This document shows, piece after piece, positions 32,375 to 44,324 of a DNA stretch of 64,000 nucleotides. Numbering within the stretch: the stretch's first letter is position 1; every line of letters starts with the position of its first letter. The DNA lies in contig NC_051069.1 in the NCBI RefSeq assembly GCF_004664715.2, positions 70,826,647 through 70,890,646 of the forward strand, read 5' to 3'. The notes beneath the pieces were generated by a model that saw only the letters and a list, made by a program, of their open reading frames with translations, did not search any database and was not told the DNA's origin. Source of the stretch: Peromyscus leucopus (Eukaryota; Chordata; Mammalia; Rodentia; Cricetidae). Position numbers and translations under genes: made by a program.

Positions 32375-33618
32375 ATTAGCTATAATAATGGCAAAAGTAT
32401 CTTTAGGTATAATGGAGGACTTCATCAAGTCAGTAGTTAAAAATTAACTTGGTTTAGGTGGTATAAGAAAATAGAGAAGAACAAAGCAGAATGAATCACT
32501 AGTGATTAGAAAAGAATAATGTTTATTAAACTCACTAACATTTTTCAAGTTTAAACATGATGTAATAAATGTTTACTTTATGGGCAACTAACTTTTGAAC
32601 TTAGAAGTAGGGAAAACGATCATATATGTTCATGATTTGTCACTACAGAAGACCCCTGAAGACAAAGCTTATATAACAAATTCATACATGTTATTTCTTA
32701 GTTCATTGGCACGGAGTAAAGCATTAATTAGTAATACTGTACTCTTCTGAGAGGCAATATGTTGAGGTCAGTGATTAATTACATTTGGGAACAAATTACA
32801 AAACACTTCATTGCCTTCATTTTTATCAACTAATGGATATTGAAAAAATTGTATATCAATGTCCATTTAAAACTACTAAATATACAGAAAATAAATATGT
32901 ATGAAAATTATTTGAATAAGCTATTGATTCATTTCAAAACCATAATGAACTGAGCTAAAATAGAACAGGAAGACAAGAGAATGTATATATATAATTTTAT
33001 TTGAAGGAATAAAATGGTCAATGAGTGCTAAAGTTCATGCTCACCAAGAACAGCTTTCAGAGTTCACTGTATTAACTAGAAATTTACCACTTATCTTTGG
33101 ACAAGCTAATTATATTCCTGGACATAATTGTGTTGATGGAAGTACTGTTTCCAGCAGAATTCTGAAGTACCAAGGAACTCTAAAGGAAAATGTGGGCCCT
33201 TAGTAGTTTCTTACCCAATGAAATGAGATTAATAATAAGGCCTACCTCACTGAGTTGTTGTGAAGATCAAATTAGCTCGAGTTTATCAATCAGTAATTAC
33301 ATTCATTACAAGTAAAAACCAACCACAGCAATATGAAAAATAAAGTTGAGTTTCTCATATAGCAAAGGGCTCAGCTCATATTGGCTCAGCTGTCCAGAGC
33401 TGTTGAAATTTCTTGAGGAACTTAAGTACTATAGATCCTAAGCCCGTTATTAAACTAAAACATGAAGCAAAAGAAAATTCAGATCTCGCTGTATATTTAG
33501 TGACTATGTAAAGAGTAAATAAGATTGAAATTCTCAGGGAAAGTAAGCAAAATTTGGTTCTCTATAATGTGACAAATATTTCTATGAAGGTTCAAATTAG
33601 GATGCTCCTCATAGTTCA
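32375..33618. other. Unassigned AT-rich DNA
   Basis: No gene or named repeat supported; a 60-codon frame at 33021-33203 has no features. Confidence 0.5.
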
Positions 33619-33937
33619 TGTTTGGATGCTTGGTCTGTCAGTTGGTGGAACTGTTTTGGAAGGACTAGGAGATACAACTTTGTTGGAGGAGGGGTTTCAC
33701 TGAATGTTGGGTTTTCAAAAGCCACATCATTCTCATTCTCTCTCTTTCTGCCTCCTGGTTGTGGATCAGTATGTAAGGCCTTGGCAGCTGCTCCAAGGCC
33801 ATGTCTGTCACCTGCTGCCATGCTGCCCACCATGTTATTCACAGAATCCAACCCTCTGCCCCAAATTAAGTGTTTTTCTTTTATAAGTTACTTTGTTCAT
33901 GGTGTTTTATCACAATAATAGAAAAGTAACTAGGACA
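33619..33937 (+). mobile_element. MTD-type MaLR LTR
   Basis: TGTTTGGATGCTTGGTCTG, CAGTTGGTGGAACTGTTTTG, CTGCCATGCTGCCCACCATG and the end AGAAAAGTAACTAGGACA are typical. Flanking duplication not found. Confidence 0.85.
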
Positions 33938-33939
33938 CC

Positions 33940-34940
33940 TTCCTACTAAGTAAAAAATTTGAATCCCTGACTTTATCATCTATTATGTTATAGATATTAC
34001 CACATTTTACTTCCCAAATGGGTGACTAAGGCACCTTCAAATTCCTGAGTCAGAAATCATTAAACAAGATTGCTAAGACTAGGAACCTGGAACAGGCTGT
34101 CTCTTCTTTGCTTTGACACCAGTGCTTTACCAGTTCAGTCATTTCACTAAGAATCAAAGCAAGTATGATATTGTCACCTGTAGGTATTGTTTCTTTCCAG
34201 CTAGCCATGGGAGATCTTGTCAGATAGGTTGCTAAGCATCTGATACAGAATTTTCCTGGCCAAACTTTTGGAACTAAGTTTACAATTTCTCTATATAAAT
34301 GATAATTTTCTTTCTGTTTTCCTCTAGCTTAGTTCACTTATTTCTTGACCTAAGTTTATAATTTATCTATATCAATGATAATTTTCTTTATGTTTTACTC
34401 TAGTTAGGTCACCTATTTCTTAACCTGAGAAATTAAATTAAATTTATCACAGATATAACTAATTGTGAATTTCACAAGTTAAACAACCTCTACAAGTTTT
34501 TGTGAATCTCTCTTGCCTTCTACAAGTTCTCAATCATAGTAATAAGTGTAGGCTTGGAAAGTGTCCTGCTAGGGATTTGGTAATTTGAAAACTATGGAAA
34601 ACATCACCCAGCCCACGTCTTTTCTTTTCCTTCAGCCATTTGGGCAATGCTACCTGCTGAAGTTGCTTTGTGCCAGTTTCAAGCACGAGTTGCCTTGGCG
34701 CACATAGTATTTTAACTAGCCTTTAATCAAGAACATCCTTGGACTTCCCAAACACCTGTCTCAGCCCAAACTGCAAAGCACACAACACCTCCTAGCCTAA
34801 TTTGATGCTGTCAGTTGACTTTAGATTCACTTCATCATTACACAAAATCTCCCACTCTGTACTTCCTCAATTCAGTGCCACAGAGCAAGTTTCCATCCAC
34901 CTGTGGCTATTATGTATGTGCCCATCTCTAAAGCAAATGC
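33940..34940. other. Unassigned DNA with a 76-bp tandem duplication
   Basis: Apart from the duplication at 34274-34425 nothing is recognisable. Confidence 0.5.
34274..34425. repeat. 76-bp tandem duplication, two copies
   Basis: Copy one from 34274 and copy two from 34350 both run CTAAGTTTA...AATTT-TCTATAT-AATGATAATTTTCTTT...CTCTAG...CTATTTCTT or close variants. Clearly similar with scattered substitutions. Confidence 0.85.
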
Positions 34941-34947
34941 TCTGTGG

Positions 34948-35345
34948 TGCTGTGGGATGTTCTGTATGGCAAATGTGTTGCTCTGATTGTTTAGTAAATA
35001 AAACACTGATTGGCCAGTAGTCAGGCAGGAGGAAGTGTAGGTGGGACAAGGAGGAGAAGAATTCTGGGAAGTGGAAAGCTGAGTCAGAGACACTGCCAGC
35101 CGCCACCATGACAAGCCGTATCATGTGAAGACGCTAGTAAGCCACGAGCCACATGGCAAGGTATAGATTTATGGGAATGGATTAATTTAAGCTATAAGAA
35201 CAGTTAGCAAGAAGCCTGCCACGGCCATACAGTTTGTAAGCAATATAAGTCTCTGTGTTTACTTGGTTGGGTCTGAACGGCTGTGGGACTGGCAGGTGAG
35301 AGAGATTTGTCCTGACTGTGGGCCAGGCAGGAAAACTCTAGCTAC
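34948..35345 (+). mobile_element. LTR of a 6-bp-duplication family (copy 3, best preserved)
   Basis: TGCTGTGGGATGTTCTGTAT ... AACTCTAGCTACA, 398 bp. Flanks CTGTGG and CTGGGG agree at 5 of 6 positions. Holds ATTGGCCAGTAGTCAGG, AGAATTCTGGGAAG, AGCCACATGGCAAGG and AGAGATTTGTCCTGACTGTG. AATAAAAC occurs near the start and AATATAAGTC near the end in this direction. The true transcription direction is therefore uncertain. Confidence 0.85.
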
Positions 35346-35349
35346 ACTG

Positions 35350-35955
35350 GGGATGGAAGATAGGAAAGAAAGTAACTTCATAATGTCCTTTGGAACCAGC
35401 CCACTTATTCTCATACATGCACAAGCTCTCCTGTCATTTGCTATAATGTGATAAATTTACATATGTGTAAGGAATGAATTTATAAGACTACTAAAAGAGT
35501 AAAATGCAAAGTATACTGTAAAATTCCTCCATTATACATATGCAATTCCTAGTGGGCTGGAGAATTTTAGAGCAACCTGAAAGTTTAATATGATAAGGTC
35601 TAATAAAGTGCTTTTAAAAGGTAAGAAACTCTGTGAAGACAAGGTCACCACTATGAAGGCAATAGCACATTTCCCTATCCCCGTGTCCTTGATAATGCTC
35701 TTAACATTTCTAACTTCATTAATCTACAATTTTATATTTATAACCTTTCATTGCTATCATGGATTGGATACAAAGCAAATTTAGAAATGATAATGTAAGA
35801 AATAGGGAGGTAAGGAAAAGGAAAGCAATAATAAGAGACACTCTGAAAATATGGACGGGACTGGCAAGTGAAGGGAATGATGACTGCGGGTGGAAAACTT
35901 GAGCATTGTCATCCCCCATGCCTTTTTTACAAACTTCTTTTTAACTCATACATAA
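35350..35955. other. Unassigned AT-rich DNA
   Basis: Nothing recognisable. Confidence 0.5.
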
Positions 35956-35958
35956 TGT

Positions 35959-35959
<1 letters not shown>

Positions 35960-36008
<49 letters not shown>
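35960..36008. repeat. (AT)n microsatellite
   Basis: About 24 uninterrupted AT units. Confidence 0.98.
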
Positions 36009-36010
<2 letters not shown>

Positions 36011-37043
36011 CAGCATGCAAATGTTTGTTACAGGTGAATATTGTATAATTATTTATCAGGTTAAGCAAATTTACCTCCATCAAACTTTTATTATTTCTTT
36101 GCAGTCAAAGCCTTTCAAATCCTTCCTTCTAGCCTCTTGAAAACAACAGTGCATTGCCATTGTATGGAGTCACTCTATGGTGGAATAACACTCTGAAATT
36201 GTTTGCTCTTATCTAACTGCAATTTAGTTCTCACTGAATAACTTTCCCAGACTGCTACACTCACTTGCCCTGGCCTCTGATAACCGCTTTTCCTGGGAGT
36301 CAACTTTATTTTTTGTATTTTACATTTGAGTGAGATAATGTGGCACTTGTCCTACGTTGACTGGCTTATTTTGCTTAGCATCATGAACTCAAAAGCAATT
36401 GTTGAATAATATTCCATGTAGTATATGTTCTACAATTTTTTTTGTTCATGCTCTGGTCAAGGGACAGTGATATCTTCATTTCTTTGCTATTGAGCATAAA
36501 TGCTACAATTATAATGAGTGTGCAGATGTCTCTTCAATATGCTTATATAATTTCCTTTGGGTATATACTGAATAGCGGATTTGTGAGTCTTCTGTGATTG
36601 CCATTTTGAATTTTTTAGGGTGCCTCCATGCTGTACTCTCTATCTATATTAATTTATATACAAATAGTGAGTAAGTGAGCTTCACGTCCTTACCAGAACT
36701 TGATATTTTGAGTCTTGCTAATAACAGTCATTATTTTTGGGGTAAGATAGTATCTCATTTGGATTTTCTACAACTTCTTTTTGGAAATATTCTCTTAATG
36801 TATTGCTCATTTTTCAATTGAATTAGTTGGTGATTGGGTTCTTATAGTTTCCTATATATTCTGTGTATCAATTCTCCTTTTAGATGTATAATTCATAAAC
36901 ACATTTAGAACAAAATTTTTCTTCATTCTATAAACTATCTTTGAGCTAAGTTGATTATTTCCTCAGTTGTGCAGAAACTTTTTAGTGTGATTTTAGCTCT
37001 ATTTTTCTGATAGCTTTGGAGGTCTTGATAAATAAAAGTCTTT

Positions 37044-37980
37044 TGATTTGCATTTCCCTAATGATTAGGGATGTTGAGCAATTTTTTAAATGTCTTTCAG
37101 CCATTTGAGTTTCCTCTGTTGAGAATTCTTTGTTTAGTTCTATAGCCCATTTCTTAATTGGACTATTGGGCATTTTGATGTCTAATTTCTTGAGTTTTTT
37201 TATATATTCTGGATATTAGCCCTCTGTCAGATGTGGGGTTAGTGAAGATCTTTTTCCATTCTGTAGGCTGTCGCTTTGCCTTGTTGACCATATCCTTTGC
37301 TCTTCAAAGGCTTCTCAGTTTCAAGAGGTCCCATTGATTGATTGTTTCTCTCACTGTCTATGCTACTGGTGTTATATTTAGGAAGTGATCTCCTATACCA
37401 ATGCATTCAAGACTACTTCCTACTTTCTCTTCTATCAGGTTCAGAGCAACTGGATTCATGTTGAGGTCTTTGATTCGCTTGGACTTAAGTTTTGTGCATG
37501 GTGACAGATATGGATCTATTTGCAGCCAGTTATGTTGATATCCAGTTATGCCAGCACCATTTGTTGAAGATGCTTTCTTTTTTCCATTATACACTTTTGG
37601 CTTCTTTGTCAAAAATTATATGTTCATAGGTGTGCGGATTAAGGTCAGGGTCTTCAATTTGATTCCATTAGTCCACATGTCGGTTTTTATGCCAGTACCA
37701 AGCTGTTTTTATTACTGTAGCTCTATAGTAGAACTTGAGGTCAGGGATCATGATGATTTCAGAGGTTGTTTTATTGTACAGGATTCTTTTGGCTATCCTG
37801 GGTTTTTTGTTTTTCCATATGAAGTTGAGTATTATTCTTTCCAGGTCTGTGAAGAATTGTGTTGGTATTTTGATGGGGATTGCATTGAATCTGTAGATTG
37901 CTTTTGATAAGATTGCCATTTTTACTATGTTAATCCTGCCTATCCATGAGCATGGGAGATCTTTCCATTTTCTGACATCT
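37044..37980 (-). pseudogene. L1 ORF2 middle part, inverted segment
   Basis: Antisense to the element's sense part. Short open frames carry [19 protein letters not shown] (37919 on), NGAGITGYQHNWLQIDPYL (37612 on) and LIIREMQIK (37173 on), all C-terminal to the RT domain. Interrupted by frame changes. Confidence 0.85.
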
Positions 37981-38508
37981 CATCAGGGAAATGCAAATCA
38001 AAACGACTCTCAGATACCACCTTACACCTGTCAGAATGGCTAAGATCAAAAACATTGAAGACAGCTTATGCTGGAGAGGATGTGGAGCTAGGGGAACTCT
38101 CCTCCACTACTGGTGGGAATGCAAGCTTGTACAACCACTTTGGAAATCAATATGGCACTTTCTTAGAAAATTGGGAATCAATCTCCCCCAAGACCCAGCT
38201 ATACCACTCTTGGGCATGTACTCAAGGAATGCTCAATCATTTACCACAAGGGCACTTGCTCAGCTATGTTCATAGCAGCATTGTTTGTAATAGCCAGCAC
38301 CTGGAAACAACCTAGATGCCCTTCAACTGAAGAATGGATAAATAAAATGTGGTACATATACACAATGGAATACTACTCAGCAGAGAAAAACAATGACATC
38401 ATGAGGTTTGCAGGCAAATGGATGGATCTAGAAAAAATCATCCTGAGTGAGGTAACCCAGACTCAGAAAGACAAACATGGTATGTACTCACTCATAGGAG
38501 GATACTAA
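37981..38508 (+). pseudogene. L1 ORF2 C-terminus, sense segment
   Basis: Frame 37991-38275 holds the Cys-rich region ([19 protein letters not shown]). After a frame change, 38266-38508 runs to the ORF2 end SLIGGY. The 3' UTR follows for about 920 bp, with a G-rich GGGGGAAGGCAGGGGGTGG near 39359 and a TAAATTAAATTATTAAAT tail. Confidence 0.9.
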
Positions 38509-39478
38509 ATGTAAAACAAAGATGACTAGACTGCTACTCACAACTCCAGGGAGGCTACCTGGAAAACAGGACCCCAAGAAAGACACAGGGATCACCCAAT
38601 GACAGAGGAATGGATGAGATCTACATGAACAACCTGGACATGAGTGGGGGAAATGAAGGGCAAGGGTTGAGGGAAAGAGAGCTTAGGGGAGTGGGAGATC
38701 CCAGCTGGATCAAGAACAGAGAGGGAGAACAAGGAATAAGAGACCATGATAAATGAAGACCACATGGGAATAGGAAGAAGCAAAGTGCTAGAGAGGTCCA
38801 CAGAAATCCACAAAGATACCTCCACAATAGACTGCTGGCAGTGGCCGAGAGAATGCCCAAACTGACCTACTCTGGTGATAGGATAGCCAAACATCCTAAT
38901 TGTCATGCTAGAAACCTCATCCAACAACAGAGGGAACCAGATGCAGAGATTCACTGCCAGGCCCCAAGTGGAGCTCCAGGAGTCCAATTGGCGAGAATGA
39001 GGAGGATTTGTATGAGCAGGAATTGTTGAGACCAAGATTGGAAAAAGCACAGGGACAAATAGCCAAACGAATGGAAACCCATGAACTATGAACCAATAGC
39101 TGAGGAGCCCCCAACTGGATCAGGCCCTCTGGATAAGTGAGACAGTTGATTAGCTTGATCTGTTTGGGAGGCATCCAGGCAGTGGGACTGGGACCTGTCC
39201 TCAGTGCATGAGCTGGCTGTTTGGAACCTGGGACTTATGCAGGGACGCTTGGCTCAGCCTGGGAGGAGGAGACTGGACCTGCCTGGACTGAATCTACCAG
39301 GTTGAACTCAACCCCCAGGGGAGTCTTTGCCCTGGAGTACATGGGAATGGGAGGGCTAGGGGGAAGGCAGGGGGTGGAAGAGGGGGGAAAACAAGGGAAT
39401 CCATGGCTGATATGTAAAATTAAATTAAATTATTAAATAAATTAATCAAATAAATAAATAAAAGTCTTTGTCCATTCT

Positions 39479-39882
39479 GTAATGGAGTCTGGAGCCAAAG
39501 GCCACCTGTCTACAGGTCCTTGTCCTTTCTGAACATGAAGAAGGATTTGAATACCAGGAATCAAAAAAGAGGACTCAGAGAAACCAAAGGTACGTATTTC
39601 TAAAGTAGCCAGAAATCACCCTTGGAGACAGAGTGGGATCATCAGTGCTCAGACCATCAAGTGATCATTGGGCTGGGCTTTTAAAGGACGCTGGACTCTC
39701 CTCTCCTTCTCTCCTATTAATTACTTGACCTCCCTGTCTGGGTGGTCTTTAGCCCAGGGAGAAAGATGAATGAGGTCACATCAAAGCTGTTAGAGGAGGC
39801 ACTATCCCACTTTACAGTCTAGCTGTTATGTGGGAATGCAATCTCTTTCCTCTGACAGTCTATTCTCTAATATCTCCTCTCA
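39479..39882. mobile_element. Probable LTR in old L1
   Basis: A 404-bp TG...CA block (TGTAATGG...CCTCTCA) that interrupts otherwise continuous old L1 sequence. On the minus strand it has TTTAAAAGCCCAGCCC, a TATA-like box in LTR style. Family and duplication not identified. Confidence 0.5.
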
Positions 39883-39947
39883 ATGTCCTGATGTGGTTCC
39901 TCTGTTCTCTTCTAGTAGTTTCATAGAATTAGTCTTACATTTAAGTT

Positions 39948-40053
39948 TTTTTGTTGTTTGAGTTAAGGTGTCACTCTGTAGCTAAGGCTAGCCTGAAAAT
40001 CAGCATGTAAACCAGATTGGCCTCAATTACTGGGATTAGAGGTATAAGCCACC
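39948..40053 (-). mobile_element. Old B1-like SINE with 11-bp duplication
   Basis: Antisense B1 phrases (GTGTCACTCTGTAGCTAAGG, TACTGGGATTAGAGGTATAA) flanked by identical ACATTTAAGTT at 39937-39947 and 40054-40064. Confidence 0.85.
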
Positions 40054-41299
40054 ACATTTAAGTTATTTTTAAAGCTTTCACCAAGTTTGGGGTGACTTTC
40101 GTAAGTGGTTAGAACTAGAGATTAGGTCCTTTCTTTTGCATGAGGCTATTCAATTTTTCTACTACCTCTTATTGAGTAGACTGGCCTTTCTCCAAGGCAT
40201 GTTCTCAACACTTACATACATAGCTTTGTTCTAGGACTATCAATTCTATTGGCCCTATGTCTTTTGTTAGGACAGCTACCATGATGTTTTAATGAGTAAA
40301 TCTTTGTAGTGTATTTTCAAGTCAGGTAGTACAAAGATTTCTGCTTTGCTCATTTTTCAAAAGATGTTTTTGGTACTCAGGAGATTTAATATTTCCATAT
40401 ACATTTTAGAATTGTTTTTCTAAGCCTGTGAAGAACATAATATGAAGTTGTACAGTAATTGCATTGAATATGTAAATAGTTATAAGTAGTATGCACATTT
40501 TGACAATAGTGATTTTTCTAAATTATAAACACAAGGTGTTATAGCATTTTACATCCTGTATAATTTCCTTCATTAATGTTTTTATTATGAAGGATATATC
40601 TTACCTCTTTCATTAAAATAATTATTGAATATTTTAATGGTTTTAGCTACTCTAAGCAAAGTTGTTTTCTTATCTCTATTTCAGATAAGTATAGACTGGC
40701 ATATGGCAATGTCACTATTTTGCATGTTGATTTTATATCTTTCAGTCTTGCTGCATTCATTTTTACTTTAGTACCTTTTTGCTAAAGTTTTTAGGAATTA
40801 TATATATTTCTGTCATATGCAAATAGTGACAACTTGAATTATTCGTTCCTAATTTGGTTGCTCTTTATTTCATTCTCTTGCTTAATTGCTCCACGTAGGA
40901 GTTCCTGGAACTCTGTTGACTAAAAATGATCATAATTGGTATCCTCATTTTATGCTATACCTGAAGGAGAAATTGTTTCATTTTCCAAGTTTATTAAATG
41001 TTAGGTATTGGCTTATTATACAATCCCTTTATTATACTGATATGTGTTCATTCTATATCTAAAAAAAAATCAGTGGTTTTAATAGTAAGGGTGCTTTAGA
41101 TTTTATCAAATGCCATTCTTCATCTACTGAAATGTTCCTACAGTATTTTGTGTTGTTGTATTCTGTTAACTGGTTTGAGTATGTTGTATTCTCAGGATGA
41201 TTCACCCTCGATCACAGAAAATAAGTCTTTTTTTTTCAGTGTCCTTTGGAAATAGTTGCTAGAGATTTTTTTGTATCTGTGTTCTTTATGAATACTGAC

Positions 41300-41776
41300 C
41301 TAGAGGAAGGATTGTAGAAGCCAGAGGGGTTGAAGATACCACAAGAACATGGCCCACAGAATCAACTAAGCAGGGCTCATAGGGGCTCACAAAGCCTGAA
41401 GCAACAATTACAAAGCCTGTATGGGTCTGACCTCAGTCATCTGCATATATGTTATGGTTGTATATGGATGTTCTTGTGGGACTACTAACAGTGGGAGTGG
41501 GGGTTGTCTCTGATGCTTGCCTGCTCCTTGGACCCTTTTCCTCCTACTGGGTTGCATGGGCCAGTCTTGATATGAGGATGTTGCTACTCTTATTATAACT
41601 TGATATGTCATGTTTCGGTGATAATTGTTAGGAGACCAGATCTTTTCTGAAGGGAAACAGAGGAGGAGTGAATCTGGGGGTAGGGGATAGGGCATGAAGG
41701 GGAGGGACTGAAAAGACTGGAGGGAAAGGAAATTGGTCAGGATCTAATATATAAGAGAATAATAATAATAATGATA
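41300..41776 (+). mobile_element. L1 (Lx-like) 3' UTR
   Basis: AGAAGCCAGAGGGGTTGAAG, TCTGCATATATGTTATGGTT, TTCTTGTGGGACTACTAACA, TATAACTTGATATGTCATG and a purine-rich end, then (AATA)n. Matches 49490-50960 in order. Confidence 0.85.
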
Positions 41777-41799
41777 AATAGAATGCTGGCCTATAGCTC

Positions 41800-42870
41800 C
41801 CTTTTTTGTTGTCCTGCTACAAGCTGCAAAAATATACAAAGTAGGATTTCAGCTGATTATGACAAAGCTAATACCTGGAAGAAGCCAAGGGCCTTCCAGA
41901 GGTCAAGCTGAGGCTCAAGGAGCCTTGGTGATATTTGGCTTTTGATTATCAGCCATTTCCTGCTATGAGTTTCTTGTATACTATTGTAGCTTTTCCACCA
42001 TTTATTGGGCACCATTTCTCCTATACTAAGGGAATATTTAGATAACCTGTGCTGACAGCTATGCACAGCCAGAACCCCAGTTCAAGCCTCCCTGTAATTG
42101 GCAGCATCCAGCCAGGTTCATCCCCAGATGGAGGAAAGTACCTTATCAGAGATACCACTGTACTCTCTAAGAACAGATTTAAGCATCCAGACTACCCGTT
42201 TGAGAAGGCCTGGCAGATGTGCCAATTAAGTTTAACTTGCTCCTTTCCCAAATCTTACCTCTAGTTCCAAATCTCCTTTTAACTATCACCAGAAGCATCT
42301 AGCTGTATACAGGTTGCCTAGTGACTGAGCACACCTTCCCCCACCCTGCAGAAAAACAGCAGATAGCTTGGACAGATAGGAGCCACAGGAACAAAGAAGG
42401 CAGTTTTATTTTCTCCCATTGACCTAGCAACTTACAGATTCTTAACATTTTCTACCAATCACGTTTAAGACTATTGTAGAGTACATAAGATCCCTCTTCT
42501 TAGGTATTACCCAAATTTAGCCTTTAGTTAATTTATTTCATCATTAGTCATGTCCCTTTTGGGTTGCAAATGATAATTAACAATTACTGCCCCTCTATGT
42601 GATTCCTATCACCCCTCCCTTTGACCCTGGAAGCCTGGCTTTGTACTGCCAAGGAATTATTTCTGGTAAGTGTATATATACTGGGATTCCCAGGGCATGG
42701 GAGGACAAAGAAGATTTGGAAGAATAAATGACCGGACTAAGAGCTCTGTGTGCTGAGATTCTCTTTCCTGAAATAGTCCTCGCCATTCGTAGTTTTCTCT
42801 CCTGAGCTCCTGGGATGTATAATATTAAGGCTGGTCCTTCTAATATTATACAAGATTGCCCCATGTCTAT
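41800..42870 (+). mobile_element. Possible ERV LTR or LTR-internal sequence
   Basis: GTAAGTGTATATATACTGGG (TATA-like), GGAAGAATAAATGACCGG (polyadenylation-like) and CTCTCCTGAGCTCCTGGGAT resemble a rodent LTR promoter and R region near 42660-42830. Boundaries and family are unknown. Confidence 0.4.
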
Positions 42871-42874
42871 TTCA

Positions 42875-43220
42875 GTGCCAAGATCAGGCTCATCTTACAA
42901 AGTGTTTGAAACGGTTCACCTTTCAATATTTCTTAGAATTATGAGTAAATTCTGATGAATCTGATTTTGGGTCTTAATTTGATGGAGTATTTTCATACTA
43001 ACTCAATTTTGTCACTTATTTCTCTTCAAGCTTTCTGTTCCTTCAGACTTGCTGAGTTATATGTGGTCAGAAATTTCATTGGAAAAAAAAATAAAAATTA
43101 GTGGTAGACTCTAATTTCTATTTGCGGTTTTGTGGCCTATGCACATTCCTTAGATGCCTGTCCACAATGCTGCAGTTTAACTCATATGTGTTTGGTGGCT
43201 TACAAGGTCTCAGTGAGAAA
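42875..43220. other. Unassigned AT-rich DNA
   Basis: Nothing recognisable. Confidence 0.5.
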
Positions 43221-43224
43221 GCCT

Positions 43225-43365
43225 ATATTGAAGATGCCTGTCTTTGATCTATACTTAGGCAGCCAAAGCAAGAGAATTGGAAGACTGAGGGCAGCCTGGG
43301 CTCCGTAAGGAGTTCTAATCCAGTCTAGATTGCCTAGCAAAATTCAGAAACAAAAATATACATAA
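43225..43365 (+). mobile_element. Old B1-like SINE
   Basis: CTTAGGCAGCCAAAGCAAGA, GGCAGCCTGGGCTCCGTAAG and GCCTAGCAAAATTCAGAAAC follow the B1 right half. Strongly diverged. Confidence 0.55.
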
Positions 43366-43369
43366 ATTA

Positions 43370-44320
43370 AGGGAGAAGATAAAAACTAAAAATCTCAAAA
43401 AAAAATTAAGGCATTTTTCAAAGCTTTATAGAACACATCCTACAAAAGGTAATCCTTTTCCAAAGTGTACATTATACCTAGGCCCAGTCAGAAGATGTCC
43501 ATCGACAGGGTCCTGGAAAAATGGCTCCATATGCAGATGCTGAGATGCTAGACAATGAGAAAAAAATGGAGCCAAAAATCTTCACACATGATATTTATGA
43601 CAAGAGTTAATGAAACAAATTGATATATTAATTTCAATATTCATTGTGTATTAAAATATATAGCATTGTCAATTCAAATACCCAGAGCCTGTATGATGGT
43701 ACTTCCAACACACCAGTAATTGAAAGGTTGATTTGTTGCTACCTAAAACCTCATTTACTGGACAACTGGCTTCTCATTGAAATAAACATATATATGTGGT
43801 GTACATCTCCTCATCAGCAAATAGAAGTGAATTCCACTGCATCTTCTGCTGATATTGTTTTCAGTTATTTCTTTGGAGCTCTTCTCCTATACGGTTACTT
43901 GTACCTGAAGACAATCTCTTGACTTCTCAATTAAGCTCCCCAGTGGAAAGATTACATGATGCTATGGCTGTCACCCAGTGCCACTTTTATTAAAGTAAAG
44001 TGTACAACATGTGACTGTCTCCTGTGTTGACCCATTGTGGTTTTCTTCTGATAACTCCTTCAAATATCCCACTACAGTTTTACAAAGTCAAACACACTCT
44101 CCAATCTCACAATATTGCAATTAGAGGTCACGTGTTTAGTTAATCATATGCTAATGCCATCACACTTGTCGTGTTGATTATGCTCGTTTTCCTTCTCCAC
44201 ATTGCTGCCCGGCATCAACTTCATTACTTCTACTTTAAGCTCACATGTAATGTATTGAACATGACATGACACACGTCACTAGAAACTGTCCTGACAATTG
44301 AAATATTAATTACTTACGGG
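43370..44320. other. Unassigned AT-rich DNA
   Basis: A 92-codon plus frame (43644-43922) has no recognisable domain. Nothing else supported. Confidence 0.5.
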
Positions 44321-44324
44321 AGCT

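Larger units (their letters stand above)
37028..39469 (+). mobile_element. Young L1 with 5' inversion
   Basis: Flanked by ATAAATAAAAGTCTTT at 37028-37043 and 39454-39469 (the latter merges with the A-rich tail). 37044-37980 is ORF2 in antisense; 37981 onward is the directly following ORF2 C-terminus and full 3' UTR in sense. The two segments share about 20 bp (AGGGAAATGCAAATCAAAA) at 37044-37062 and again from 37985. This is the structure left by twin priming. Closely related to the full-length L1 at 10886. Confidence 0.93.
36290..41295 (-). mobile_element. Old L1 ORF2, minus strand, split by three insertions
   Basis: Antisense ORF2 tail at 36290-37043 (TATTCCATGTAGTATATGTT, TTTGGGTATATACTGAATAG). 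It resumes at 39470-39478 and 39883-41295 (AATGTCCTGATGTGGTTCC, TCTTCTAGTAGTTTCATAG, CTATTGGCCCTATGTCTTTT, GCTCTTTATTTCATTCTCTT). The joints read continuously as L1 once the inserts are skipped. Heavily mutated, older than the L1 inside it. Confidence 0.82.
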
